Of a stretch of 64,000 bases of DNA, positions 1 to 12,400 are shown piece after piece. The translations under genes were made by a program, and so were the position numbers. Source of the DNA: Oscheius tipulae (lineage: Eukaryota; Nematoda; Chromadorea; Rhabditida; Rhabditidae); NCBI GenBank assembly GCA_037178975.1, contig JASJZH010000001.1:1736001-1800000 (forward strand). The letters run 5' to 3'. The notes under the pieces are model-generated. The model did no database searches. It was not told the origin of the DNA and worked only from the letters and a program-made list of their open reading frames with translations. The stretch's first letter is position 1, and the number at the start of each line of letters is the position of its first letter.

Positions 1-479
1 TCTTTCTTGCTCAGACTGCTGTGTTGTGGCAACAACTGTCTCTCTGTCTTCCCGCCTCGAGATTGATTATCTCCCACCAACCGATCCACCATGGGGATGG
101 GATTCCACATTCAAAATGCGAAAAACATTTTTTTTTAGGAAGCTTCGTGGATAGTGTCAGCTCAACAATCGTGTTCTGCAGCTGCCCCACCGGCTACCAA
201 CGACAGCAGACCGAGGTCTGGGAAGGGGGCCTGCTCTCAGTACAGTACAAATGTGTTTGAAACGTGATTGTGACCAGTGTTTCCAAAAAAGAGATGAATA
301 ATTTACCACGAGCACGTCTTTTGAATTGCAATGAAACCGGGGCGACGCGCGATATAAAATAGGAGCTGAGACTGGTACAAACATATAGGAGAAAGGGTCG
401 TGAAAATTAGAAGTACACTCGGCTGCAGAAAGAGAGGAAGAGACTCGTAAAGGCCACGATCTGTTTTAGAAGAGAGACA

Positions 480-2460
480 TCAGTTGCCACCACGAAGAGC
501 CAGCACCAGATGCAGAACGGAGCCTCCCTGGACCTGAAACGGGGTTGAGCCTAGATTTGCGGCTAGACTTTTGACATGCAGAAGGCGAGATCTTGGTAAA
601 AGTATTGTCGCGTAGTACTACAGCTACCCTTCAAACTTATCGGATCGGTACAAAAAAATTTCTGGGAGTAGTCGACCCCGAAAAACAATATTGAGAGCTT
701 TTGGGACCTGTAGGCCAGAGGGTCGAGCAGTACGGTAGCTTTCAAAATCGCCGAAAACGTTTTTCGACGATAACTGTTTTCTATGAGCAGATAGAAAAAA
801 AACGGTTAACTACAAAAAAAAAGAACTCATTTTATCGAGACGCATCTTTTGCATATTTGAAACCTTAACTTACTTGCTCCTGCACAGTTATGGGCATTTC
901 AAATTTTTGCAGTGGTAAAGCCTTCGTTTGGGAAATATTTAAAAATAGGTCAAAGCTTCGAATCCTCCGCACGGAAAGTGTTCCTCTATTATTGTTTTGG
1001 TCAGCAATAATATTACCATACCAAGTTTGTGCAAATGGAGTGGAAAAACAATTTTTTTTTACTTTAAATTTCTTGTCACGGATCGTCAAAGTTGCTACTT
1101 TAGAGGCTCGCCATTTGCATGTCTCGCAGTGAAATTGACTTAGTTTTTTTTTCACTCATTATTCCCGGTCCATAGTACATCTCAATGACTTTCCAGAACG
1201 ATTGCTGCTTTTTTCCGGCTTGTGTGGCCATGTGAAGTTCCTACTTTTGATCGTTTTCGAAAAATGTCGCCGATAAAAATGGTCGAGTAAGCAATTTTAG
1301 AAACTGCCGGAAGTTAAATATTGTTAGTAACTGTCATAGAAATGAAAACCTTTTTATTTAGAGCCTTATCCGATCATTTAAGTTAAGTTTTCAAATATGC
1401 AAAAGATGCGTCTCGATAAGGTGAATTTTTTTTTGTAGTTGATCATCTTTTCTATCTGCTCATAGAAAACAGTTATCGTCGAAAAACGTTTTCGGCGATA
1501 TTGAACCCAAAAGCTCTCAATATTATTTTCGGGGTCGGCTACTCCCAGAAAATTTTTTGTACCGATCCGATAGGGTAGCTGTAGTACTACTTTGACGCAC
1601 CCTAATATTTCGGTGCCGGGTACTGTTCATTGAGAGCGCTGTCATTTGTCCGCGCTGATTCATTCATAAGCACAACATCCCGAAAAAGTCTGGTATCACG
1701 AGGTTTCTGATTAAGACGTGCCAGTTTTGTCTCACATCCTCGGAGAAACAAACAAGCTCTTTTTTGTATGAGAAGGATGTTAAGCGACAACGTATCTTAT
1801 AGAGCAACAGACTGTTGAAAAAGACCATGTTCTAAATTGCACGAAAATTTGAACAGAGACGAAAACCCTGTATTTTTGTTCCACTGAGCTATGTACATGC
1901 CACGAAGTTCGTATTCCTCCGGCCATCGGCATCGAAAAATCTGAACATTTTACAGCTAACAGGAAACTTAATGCGCGAGGTTTTCGTGTGTTTTAGCACT
2001 GTTGTGTCGCAAACATTAGCGATTTTTCATGAAAAAAAACACCCATTTCTACCCGCCTTTTCTTATTACGTTCGCTAACTATAGCTTCGTTCTTCACAGA
2101 TATTGCTCAACTGTGAAGTCTTTTCTTGCCCGCTTTTTCAGCATTTTCATATGTAATCGGTCTGAGCTCGACTTTCAGCCAATAAGCGCAATTATCCTCG
2201 TGCATTTGGGCGGACAAGCAGTATGAACTTGAGCAACCTTATAATCTTGAGCCGTCTTATCATCGTTCATCTGCTTTCCGGCAAAAATGAGACGCTGCTG
2301 CGGCGGCGGAATTCCTTCCTTCTCCTCGACCTGAACCAATTTTTTGTCACAAAATCAGCTCAAAAAAGCTCACCTTTTCCTTTATCCTGTCGACACGATC
2401 ATTGGGCTCGATGTCGAGCTCGATTTCCTTCCCAGTCAGGGTCTTGACCTTGATCAGCAT
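480..2460 (-). CDS. NEDD8: NEDD8 ubiquitin-like modifier, three exons
   Basis: Ubiquitin-like protein that is conjugated to cullins and activates cullin-RING ubiquitin ligases. Coding exons are 2374-2460, 2238-2330 and 480-533; together they give 234 bases, or 77 residues plus a stop. The protein starts [19 protein letters not shown] and has the family core EEKEGIPP...[15 protein letters not shown]. It ends LVLALRGG followed by one Asn, so maturation would remove a single residue. Ala sits four residues before the C-terminal Gly (LALRGG), the position that separates NEDD8 from ubiquitin (Arg there). The start is the first Met of the conserved N-terminus, and an upstream acceptor-like CCAG suggests a 5' UTR intron. 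The 5' splice site of exon 2 is AAG|GTTGCT. Intron 2 (about 1.7 kb) holds an inverted-repeat element. Identification is very secure; the third exon is short but matches the family exactly in frame. Confidence 0.93.
612..1590. mobile_element. Foldback/MITE-like element with long terminal inverted repeats
   Basis: Lies inside NEDD8 intron 2. The left arm (about 612-873) and the right arm (about 1385-1590) are imperfect inverted copies. The outermost matching bases are GTAGTACTACAGCTACCC on the left and its reverse complement on the right. Matching continues through blocks such as GATCGGTACAAAAAA, TATTGAGAGCTTTTGGG and GAGACGCATCTTTTGCATAT. No transposase reading frame is seen in the ~500-base centre. 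I could not identify a clean target-site duplication, so the exact ends are uncertain. Confidence 0.75.
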
Positions 2461-2704
2461 GGTGGGATCTGGAAGGGTTTTACATACGAAAATGGCACGA
2501 AATTGGGCATAGATAACAAGCAGATTGAACTCTGGTTTATCAGGAGAAAACCAACGAAAATTTTGTTTTTTAATATTAATATTTGCGCGGGGTGTTAGAC
2601 GACATTTGAACATACAAGGAGAGACTCTGAGAGCCCTAGTTACAGGGAGAATTGGGGGGGGCTAAAATTACATACATATATATAGATAGAAAAATGGGTC
2701 ATTT

Positions 2705-4103
2705 TCAGTGAAAGGGAGGTCGGTGCATGACGGGACGGGCTCGGAAGACATCGTTGGCTGTAGTGTATTGCATTGGCGCGCTCGTGACCGCTTTAGACAT
2801 GTCCGGCTCCGGGGCTGCTTCGGGAGGATGGTCGTATCTGAAAATTGTGATGTTTTGCAGGAGGTTGGAGCGTTTCTGTGGGGGAAAAACGTCATTTTTG
2901 GCATAGAACCATGGAGGGACCAGATTTTGAGACAAAAAGAGCTCTTGACAATGGTAAAACCATCTGGACACGCAATTTTGACACGGTTATCAAAGTAAAA
3001 TTTTTACACGAGTGACTACATTTGAGAAAACCTACACATTTACCCAGCTTGAGGCATTAAAAAAAATCTCAAGGTGGCTCGAGATGCCAAAATACATTGG
3101 TAACACAGAAAATATGGGAAACAATAGGGGATGGACCGGTTACGAGAAAGTTCTAGTTGATTAAACCGAAGCTTTTGTGTGCAAAAAGAAAAGTATAATA
3201 TGTACAAAATAATAGAGCATTTTCCAAACCATCGCGACTGAAAACGTGCGGCGTTTTGAACACTTTCAAATTTGCGAGCAATTCCTTCTCGTTTTCTCCA
3301 GAGTTACTCTTTTCTTGTCAGTTTTACGTTCTAATTGTAAAAGAGTGTAATCTCTTTTGTTTACGTACAAGAAATTTTCGGAATCTAGTAGGAAATGCAG
3401 CGAAAAATGTAGAAAACCAAAGTGGGGAATTTTAGAGAAGTTTGAAAACGGTCAAAACGGCGCGCTTTTTTCGGCGCGACCGTTTGAAAAAATGCTTTTT
3501 TTTCTTGGACAGACTATACTCTTTCAACAATTGTTCGGCCGGGAAAAAATGAGATTTCGTCAAGAAAGCTGGAGAGCAGGAATCAGATACAGGAGCTGCT
3601 GCCCAAAAGTAATTTTAGGCGAGTTTTTTTACCCTTTTTCTGTCAAGCGAAGTATCAAGAAAAGTAAGCACACACCTGCAATTCTTGCCCCTCTTACACT
3701 GGCCGCGTCTGAAGGCCTTGCAGACTGGCTTTGTCTTCTTGGGATCCGTGAGCGGCACATGCCTGCTCAGCATGGCCTCGTGCTCCATCACCGCCCTCTC
3801 GTACTCGTTGACCATAACCGTCGTGGTCAGCTTCTGCGAGAAGGCTTCGGCGGCTGAAGGAAGACGTCGTTTCGCGGGCCCGGGCTCATCCTCCTCCTCC
3901 GGCGGCTCTTGATTCTTAACTGGACTCGTCGCCGCCTCGCTTTCTGTACTGCTGTCTGAGTCCTCGTCTTCTTGGGCTGCGAGAAGGCCGTTGTGGCTGC
4001 TGCTGCTCGGTTCTTCGGCTCGCTCGGAGGACGTGCTTGTGGGCTCTTCTTCGCAGTCGCTCTCATCGTCACTCCCATACGACGAGAGCAGGTTGAGAGC
4101 CAT
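2705..4103 (-). CDS. CCCH zinc-finger protein with acidic, serine-rich N-terminus
   Basis: Exon 1 is 3676-4103, starting MALNLLSSYGSDDESD. The first ~100 residues are acidic and Ser-rich, and a basic stretch (GPAKRR) follows. Then comes the zinc-finger start CKAFRRGQCKRGKNC, a C-x7-C-x5-C spacing typical of CCCH fingers that bind RNA. The exon ends inside an Arg codon at a GTGTGT donor. The best-fitting second exon is 2705-2963: its phase matches, it is open to a TGA, and it supplies a His four residues after the last Cys (one more than usual). The joined product is 228 residues. Exon 1 is convincing; exon 2 is inferred from phase and openness only, and a different downstream exon with standard C-x3-H spacing cannot be ruled out. 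I do not recognise the specific orthologue. The role is probably nuclear RNA handling, by family only. Confidence 0.62.
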
Positions 4104-6408
4104 CTGAAAGTTGCGGTAATTAGTTTAAATATTGATTTTGAGAGAAGTTGGAGTCGAGAAAACAATAGAATATATCGACTTTGACCGAGAAATCCGAAAG
4201 ATTCAGAGAGCTTTCAGCAAAACAACGAGGTTACTTTGATTCTACGGCAAAATCATAGCTTAAGCGAGTTTAGATGCTCGTTTACGGAAGGAAAAACAGG
4301 GCTGTATCCTCGAATATCAAGCAACATAAGATCTACGAAGTGGACTGACGAGACATGCGGCTCAGAGGTTATGGAAAACCTATATGGTATTCTTGAGCAG
4401 ACAGCTAAAAGTACTGCGAAATCCAGTCACAAAAAAAAGAAAGAAACAGGTTTGGACATGTTATTGTCAAATGTTTTCACTACGTTATCCTTTTTCAATG
4501 GATTTCATAGTCTTTTTACTCTATTTTATGGCCAAAAGGGCTAGCCAGAAGCTGGAAGACGCACAATAACCGTGAGAAAAGACTGTAGACAGGAAGAAAG
4601 TCGGGATGGATTAAGAACATTGGTCTTGTACTCTCTATATATCATTTTAGGGGTCGTTTGGCTTAGGGAACCAAAAAGTCGACAATTATGAAGAAACAGC
4701 TTAGGTAATCGATAAGAAAACAGAAAGAACACTGGTGATACAGAGATTCATATAAAGATCGGCGAGAGTTTAAGGTTTTCAGAGTTTTTTCGGCATATTT
4801 TTAGATTCTACAGTTTAAGCCAAGAGAGTATCCCCTAGATAGTTGTCTTTAAAAAAAGACTGGAGCACTAAAAATAACTTAAAATATGAGGAGAAGAATT
4901 TGGAACCAGAGTTTTCCAGTCTATTTGCAGGCATGTTTTACTATTTTTTGCGGAGTTTTTAGCGGAAAATATTTTTCACACTCTAATCTACCAGAAGAAA
5001 CTAAAAATGATGATTTCAAAGCAGTGATATGAAAAAAAAAGCCCTGCGTCACTGGCTGCCCTGTCTTCTCTGCCCCCTCTGCATTTCGCGCGCTCTCTAA
5101 ATTTAAAATTCGTCTCTTGTCGCGTCCCGAGAGAACGGGGGCAGGCTTACTCGCAGAACAGTGGTCATCTGGCACTGATTGACTGACTACTTTTCACCGA
5201 AAACTGCTACTTTTTCCTCTCTCACTCTTGAAGCTCACCGCAAAATCGATATATTCATGTTTCAGCAAGAGTTTGTCACAGAAATCCCCGGAAAACGAAG
5301 GGAATTTCCCCGGTGAAGGGCCTTATACCACCCCGCCAGCATTCTTAGACCTTTTTTGACCATTTCCACGAATTCTTTACTTAATATGACCATTTTCATA
5401 GAGAAAATCGTTAGTTCTGGTCGCAAATGCTGTATGCTTTTGCATAATTTTTGTTGCTTTACGGAGACTGTCAGCGCTCGCCTCATTGTTTTTCCAGTCT
5501 TTTCTCCGTAAAATAAGCGAAAGAATGCTATAAAAGAGCAGTTACGTCGTTAAATGACCGCGTGAAGTCCTAATCTTATCAATACCGAGCAAATAAAGAG
5601 GTGTTCGCTTCCGATTTCTCGGCTCTCGACTGATTACCCGATCTTTTCGTGTTTTCTCATATGACATAAATTTCTTGACACTCAAAGAAGGCTTGAAGTG
5701 GACCGGAAAAGACCAAAAATAGGCGGGAGCAAACAATCTACGAGCCAGACGTCGCGTATCTCTAGCACTTTCTTCCTGGTCTTGGTTTCAGTGATTTTTA
5801 TTGGGTTTCTTTCCAATTTGGGGAGACAGAGGAGGCTAGACTTTTTGACACTAAACTCAGAGAGAATCTTTCAGTGTGTAAGAAAAGGGGACAGACAAAG
5901 TGACAGAGACATTCAGAAGCAACAGAAAACTGAAACAGTAATGGTGATACGAGAGTGATAGCGACAGGAGTTTGGACAGAAAGAGAGAAAGAGATAGAGA
6001 CTGAAACTACCTCCCACGAGCTCATAATTTTTTGCCTTTCTTCCGGTTTACTCATACTCTCACTCTGCACTCAAGGCGTCAAAGTGTTAGCCGCGTCCAC
6101 CCAGTTCTCCGCGTGCCAAGGGACAGCTGTTCGTTTTAAGAGAGTCCCTCCGGTTTCTATTCGATTTAATGGGCTCTTCGGGCCTGAGGAGAGATACGAA
6201 CAGGCATAATCTTCCATGTTCCACACATTATTCCAACAGTTACGCGCCATTTTTGTACTCTCCCTGTCTCTGTGTCTCCCTTACCCATTTCCTTAATCTC
6301 TAGCCCGTTTCAGATAGTCTCCCGTTCTGTCATCGTCAATTTTCTAGTCGATAGGTACCGAAGAATCCGGAATATTTCTAGTCGTCTTACCTTTTCCGCC
6401 ATGTGGAG
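4104..6408. other. Intergenic stretch without a supported gene
   Basis: Lies upstream of the CCCH gene (minus) and of Trio (plus), so it should hold both promoters. Short open frames on both strands have no recognisable protein features or convincing splice phases. Part of it (5820-6010) is GA/GACA-rich. No promoter element could be singled out. Confidence 0.5.
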
Positions 6409-9400
6409 ATGACGGAGCACAAGGTGGGTTCAATTCGGGATAAAAACTTGACATTGTAGTTTTACGATATCTTGCAAAGTTGTAGAGCGGATCAAAGTCT
6501 ACAACTTCCAGAACATCATAGGTTTCGAAAATGTATTCCTGTACCCGAAAAGTATACCGATAGCTTGATTAGCAGTGCATACGTATTCTTTTTGTTTTCC
6601 TTCAAAACGCGCAAATATAATTAGTTCCTGATCCCGGGACGACCCTAACAGACTGCGGGCGATAATCCTCCCAGCCGGGAGAGCGAGAGAGAGAGAGAGA
6701 CAGTATGTCTCTCGCTCATGCTCAAGAGCGTAGACAACAAAACGCCCATCTGCCACTATAGCCAATGTGACCTTGTCACCTAATAGCACGAGAGAGAGAT
6801 TTGAATCTCACGTATGGGTCAATTGTAAACTGAAAATTGTGATTTTAGCTGGTCCTCCCACGAGCAGAGGAAGTGCTACCGGCACTGAGAGAAGGCGTCG
6901 CTCTTCTGCCGGGCTGTAGGGATCGACAGTCTCGACCTTTGATATTTATTCCCTCGAAAGAACAATCTGTCAATGGGGAGAGCTTCCGGAACGTTCTTCT
7001 CTATCTCTATGAGGCAACAGCCCACGATGCGAGGGAGAACGGGACAGTTATTGTAATAGACATGCGAGGAAAGCAGCCGTCGAGTAATCTGAAAATTTTT
7101 CTGAAGGCGGTTGATGTGAGTTGGCAAAAAGACAGAGACAGTACACTCCCATCTATTTTCAGGACCTCTGCGGCCAGGCCAATGTACATAGTGCCCTAGT
7201 CATCAAACCTGAAAAGTTCTGGGACAACAAGAAAGCTCAACTGTCGACGGGTACGACCAAGTTTGAGATACAGTGGATTCCCTACGAGCAGCTTGTTCGA
7301 TTTGTGGATGTGACCCAGATACCAAAAGAGCTTGGCGGAGCTTATCCCTATAACCATTCCGAGTGGCTGCAAGCTAGAATTGTGAGTCACTTCTGTCACT
7401 GTTACTGTCAACTTTTTTTAGGAGCTGGAGCGTTGGATCTGGAAGGTCATCAGCATTTTGAAGGGTCTCGAAGAGCAGAGGAAACTCTGCGAAAGTGACC
7501 AGACCTTTGGGGACGTCTCCTCTGTCAAGGTATGTAAACATTCTGCCAGTTCAAGTCTCTTTTAGCGTCTAATCGACGGTCACAATGTCATTCGTGAACG
7601 TATCCTGAACCTCTGTCCTGTAGATGCCATTCTTGCCGAGCATAATAACGTGGGTAAAATTTTTTTTTTCGATAATGTTCCGGGTTTAGGTGTCCCTCCT
7701 GATTCAGAATCCCCAGAATGGAGTGCACAACCCCGATCTCATGGCCTCTTTGCCTCACATGAAAACGTTACAGGACCGCATAGCGACGATAAAGTGAGTA
7801 GTATCTTTGTCACCTACTTTCGGGCATTAGACTCCATTTTCATATCATGCTATGTACTGCAGAACTGTAGAGCAGATCAAGCGCTAAAACTTTACAAAAC
7901 ATCAGAATTTAAGAAAATATCGTCTTCGATCCTGAAAGAAACAAATTTATGTGAAAGAGCTGCATTAGGCTACCGCTCGGAACAAAACTGGTCTAGCAGC
8001 TGGTAAACAGTTGGTTTTTACTGTTTTATCTTTCAGAGAGGAAGTTTTTCACGTCTGGAAAGAACGCTATGAAAAACTGGAGAATATCTATCAGTACAAG
8101 CTCTATGAGCAAGATGCTGAAGAGGTAAGAGTCTCCATTCCCAGTTTATACACAAAAAAACTTCCAGAAACTACGATGGATGCAAAAACATATAGATAAT
8201 CTTACCCAGAGCATGAACAGCATTGGTAGTAATGAGGCTGAAGCTAGCAAATATCAGCGGGAGTTCGATGACATCGAAAAGGCTGTCAGGGTATGTCTTG
8301 TCTCTCTGTCTCTTCCAACTAAACTTCCAGAACTCTGACGTGACTATCGAGCAGCTCACCACCCGATCTGGAAGGTTAAAATCTACTGGAACTCCCCATC
8401 GGAGCAAGGTGGACCGGATGGATCAGCGTGTTCGAGAGGAATGGGAACATCTGAAACTGATGCTGATCAAGAGAAGGACCATCGTCACCTCGGCAGTAGC
8501 ATTTTTCCGCTGTTTAGGGAAGGTGAGTGATGTTTCCGAATAGAGATGAACAGTCTTTCCAGTACAACTCCCGGTACAGAACCTGGCTCGAGCATCCTGG
8601 CGTCGATGCGGCGAGAATTGACTCCACAGACGACGCCCAACTGGACCAGGCGATTCGAACCCACCAGGAATTCTGGCATCAGGTGGAAGGAATCTATGCC
8701 GAGGCTGTTCAGAAAGCTAGTGAACTGAAGCAGCAGCTGCGGGCAGTTGATGCGACGGAAGGACAACAGGCCGTGGGTCAACGAATACAAGATCTTGGCA
8801 GAGCCCAGAAACAGCTTCATGATATTTGGAGGGACAATAAGGTGGGCAATTCTGTTATTGTTTTCGCTTTTCTACCTGCGAAGACAGCTTTTGACCTCGT
8901 ACCCTTTTCAAATCGTCTTCAGGTAAAGCTACATTCAATGCTGGCACTGACCGCTTTCCATTCGGACACCCAGCGGGTACTGGAGTGGCTGAACGAGCAC
9001 GGAGATCCCTACCTGACCAAAAACACTCGAATCGGTCAGTCCTTCCAGCTGTTCTTTGTTAGTTTCTCCATTCAGGTGACACTGAGGAACAGGCCAAGCA
9101 GTTGCAGCGCAACCACGAGCAGTTCCGAAGAATAGCCGAGAACACCTACGTGAACGCGGAGAAACTGTTCGCGGCTAGCAACATGATAGCAGAGTCTGGA
9201 GTGACTGATTCGGAAGAGATGAGGAGACTGTTGGGAGATCTGGAAACACGATTGGGAACGTTCAGAGCCAAATGTGATGTCAGGTGAGTGATGGAGACAG
9301 AGACAGAAACTGACCGACTTTTTCCAGGAAAGCCATCCTCGACCACTCGCTCCTTTTCCACATCCATTTTAATGAGATGATCGTTTGGTACACCAATATA

Positions 9401-12400
9401 GAGGCCAAATACGGTCAACGAGTAACCTCGAGTGATCTCAACGAGGCCGAAGCAGCCAAAGAAGAATGGGTGACCGAGAATGACGCCACAGCTGGAGCCT
9501 ATGCCACAACGATGGGCGAAGGAACCATGCTCATCAACGAGCTCCGAGCGAACCAGAACAGCTTCAAGGTGGACTACAGTCAGGCCATTGACAAGGTCTT
9601 GGACATGATCAAGCGGCTGGAAGACACCAACGCCCGGTTTGTGAGCAGATGGAGTGTGCAGAGACAGATTCTGGATGTGTCCTGTAGCTATGCCGGCTTC
9701 GTTAGAGATGTTCGGGAAGTCCTGAATCAGATTTCGGTGAGTACGAAAGACACGATAGAGAGACAGGGACAGTTAGACAGAGACTACAGATAGTCAGAAA
9801 GACTGGACAGAGACAGTGAGAGAGACATATGGACAGTTAGACAGAGACACAGTGACACTGAGAGACAGATAGAGATGATCGAAGTCCTCCGTTGTAAACA
9901 CTACCCTCTGACCCATTCCGGTTTTCCCCCTTATACCGGAACCTTCGAAAAACAAATCCCTGATTTCAGAGCTGGGAACAGGATATGCGTGGGATGATCG
10001 AATCTCCGACTTTTATGGAAAATGCCTACAAAGTTAAGCCATTCCATGAGGACAACTACATCAAGGTCAAGGAAGCCGTCGGACAGATCAAGAACATTAG
10101 CAAGGAATTACTGCAAGCTATTCATGGGAACCAGCTGACGGACATGAAAACTCGTGAGGGACACCTGGTCGTGACTGTGATCCAGGATAACACAAAAGTG
10201 CTGGACAAGGCTGAGAGACAGGTCACTCAGGTGAGTATTCCCAATAGAGATAGACGATTTTTTTGCTTCAGATAGCCCAAGACACGTCGGACAGGATAGA
10301 GCACGCTCTCCGGTACAATCAGGTGAGTCCTTGGAGCAATTCTACTCTTAGAATAGAGACAAAAGTTTTGCTTTAATAGGCTCATAATCGGTCAAAATAA
10401 AAGAGATGGCAAAAAAGGTGTATCGGGAATCGAACCCGATTGACAAACGAGGGCGCCAACCACTGCACTATCCGAGCAAAACGTAGTTGTTTTTTGAGAC
10501 AGTAAACAAATTGTTCCAATACCAGGACTACGATTTTATTACTTCAAGTGAAGTTAATTGTCAAAGTTTTTCTATCTTCTAATGTAACTTGTATTCACTC
10601 TCGTTTTATTGTTTCTTTTTTAAATTCCATATTCTATAATATACGCAGAAAGTCAGATCCCGATAAGCCTTGCAACAATGTTTGTTTTGTATTTGCACTT
10701 TTCCTTCTCTTATTAATAGGCAGTCTTATCAGCCGGGTCATTATTTCCCATGCTTACAGGGAGAGTGTTTTCTCCTCTTAGTACAGTGACAGACCGGAAA
10801 CACTGAGCTGGCTAGTTTTTGGCAGCTGTTTTGACAGCTGATTTCCGAACTTTCAGTCGATTTTCCTCATTTTCAGCTCTGGAAAACTGCCAACGAAGTG
10901 CTTCGTTCATATGAGGAGCTCGAGAGCCACATGTACGACATAGGAGCCATCCCGGACAAGCTGCTAGACAGTCATCTGGCTGCCGAGAAGCACTCAAAGT
11001 TGAAAGCCAATCTGGAGAAAGCTGGTCCATCGAAAACGTTCTTTGACAAGGCCAACGATCTCCTGATGAGCAACAAGATCCCGCGCGAATACATCACTCA
11101 GCTGAATGAGAAGGTCACGAATGGATGGAGAAGGCTCTGTGCGTTGACTGAGGAACGGCACAAGCTGTTACATACGGCTGTGATGCACTACAAGACGACG
11201 GATAGTTTGGAGCCGATTCTGGATCAGCTGGAGAGGAGGTGTGCGGTGAGTTATGGGAGAGAGAGACAGTGACAGTGGCAGTGAGAGACAGACTCATTCT
11301 GAACTGTTCCAGGCACCCTCCAAGCACGTCTGTAACCGTGAATGCCCCGAAAAGGACCTGGAAAAGACGGCAGAACTGATCAACCTCGACCTCAGTAAGC
11401 ACGAGGAATGGAAGGAAAGGTTCGTCAAGTCGTTCCTCCACGCACAGAAGACAAGCGATTGTTTCCTCAAATACATCCAGAGATGGGAGAATGACAGGAA
11501 TTCGAGGGAGATGTAAGTCTTTTTTTTCTTATTTTTGAGAGTTATTCTTTTACAGAAACCAACGAATTCGAGACGTCCACGAACGAAAGGCTGCTCTTCG
11601 AGACCGTCAGTCCAGAATCTTCGAAATGTGGACGGTTAAGAAGAAAAATCTCGAAAGTTGTCGGATATATGTGCTTTTTGAAGCGGAGAAGAAGGAGAAT
11701 CTGGATTGGCTAGATGGAGAGGGCCGAGCAGAACTGAGGCGGTTCCGAAACCATGCCAAACAACAGCACCAAAATGAACAAAATGACACGATTTTGGAGG
11801 ATTTCAGTCTATTCAAAATTACTGTCAAGGAGAGGAGGGCAAATATCCAGACACTATTGACCGTCTCCGCAGATATCTTAGTCGACACTCTGGAGCACCA
11901 ATCGGATATGGAAAAGGGAATGGCTCAGGTAGGAGACAGACAGAGAGACGGAGAGACAGTAGAATACTGACAATTACAGAGAGACAAATAAACAGAGGCA
12001 GAAGATAGAGAGACAAGGACAGGGAGAGAGAAGCAGAGAGACAGTGTGACACAGAGATAATAAGGACGCGGGAGACAAAGAAACAAGGAGAGAGAGACAG
12101 AGAGACATACCCTTTGCAGATCCGCGATCGTTTCGAGCAGTTCTTCCGTACTGTAGCTGACTGTGAGGCGAGTCTTCGTGGTGGTAGACCTATCGGAAGC
12201 AAAGATGAACTTTCTCTGGACAGGAATTCTGATCACAGTGTAGGAGAGCGAATGGAAGCCGCGAGTACGGTAGTCAGCAAGGAGATGAAGAAGATGAGGT
12301 AGGCTACTGCCACAGTTGTCCACTGTCCACTGTCCCTCTATCCCTAATTTATTGCTGAACAATTACTGTAACATTTTTTCAAAACAAAAGTTCGAACCGA

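Noticed and set aside
10417-10477. Functional tRNA gene on the minus strand
   Set aside because: The T arm is perfect but the anticodon arm is truncated and the acceptor ends do not pair.
11825-12362. Minus-strand Ser-Leu-rich frames over Trio exons 18-19
   Set aside because: Antisense shadows of GA-rich intron and of exons whose sense frame matches Trio.
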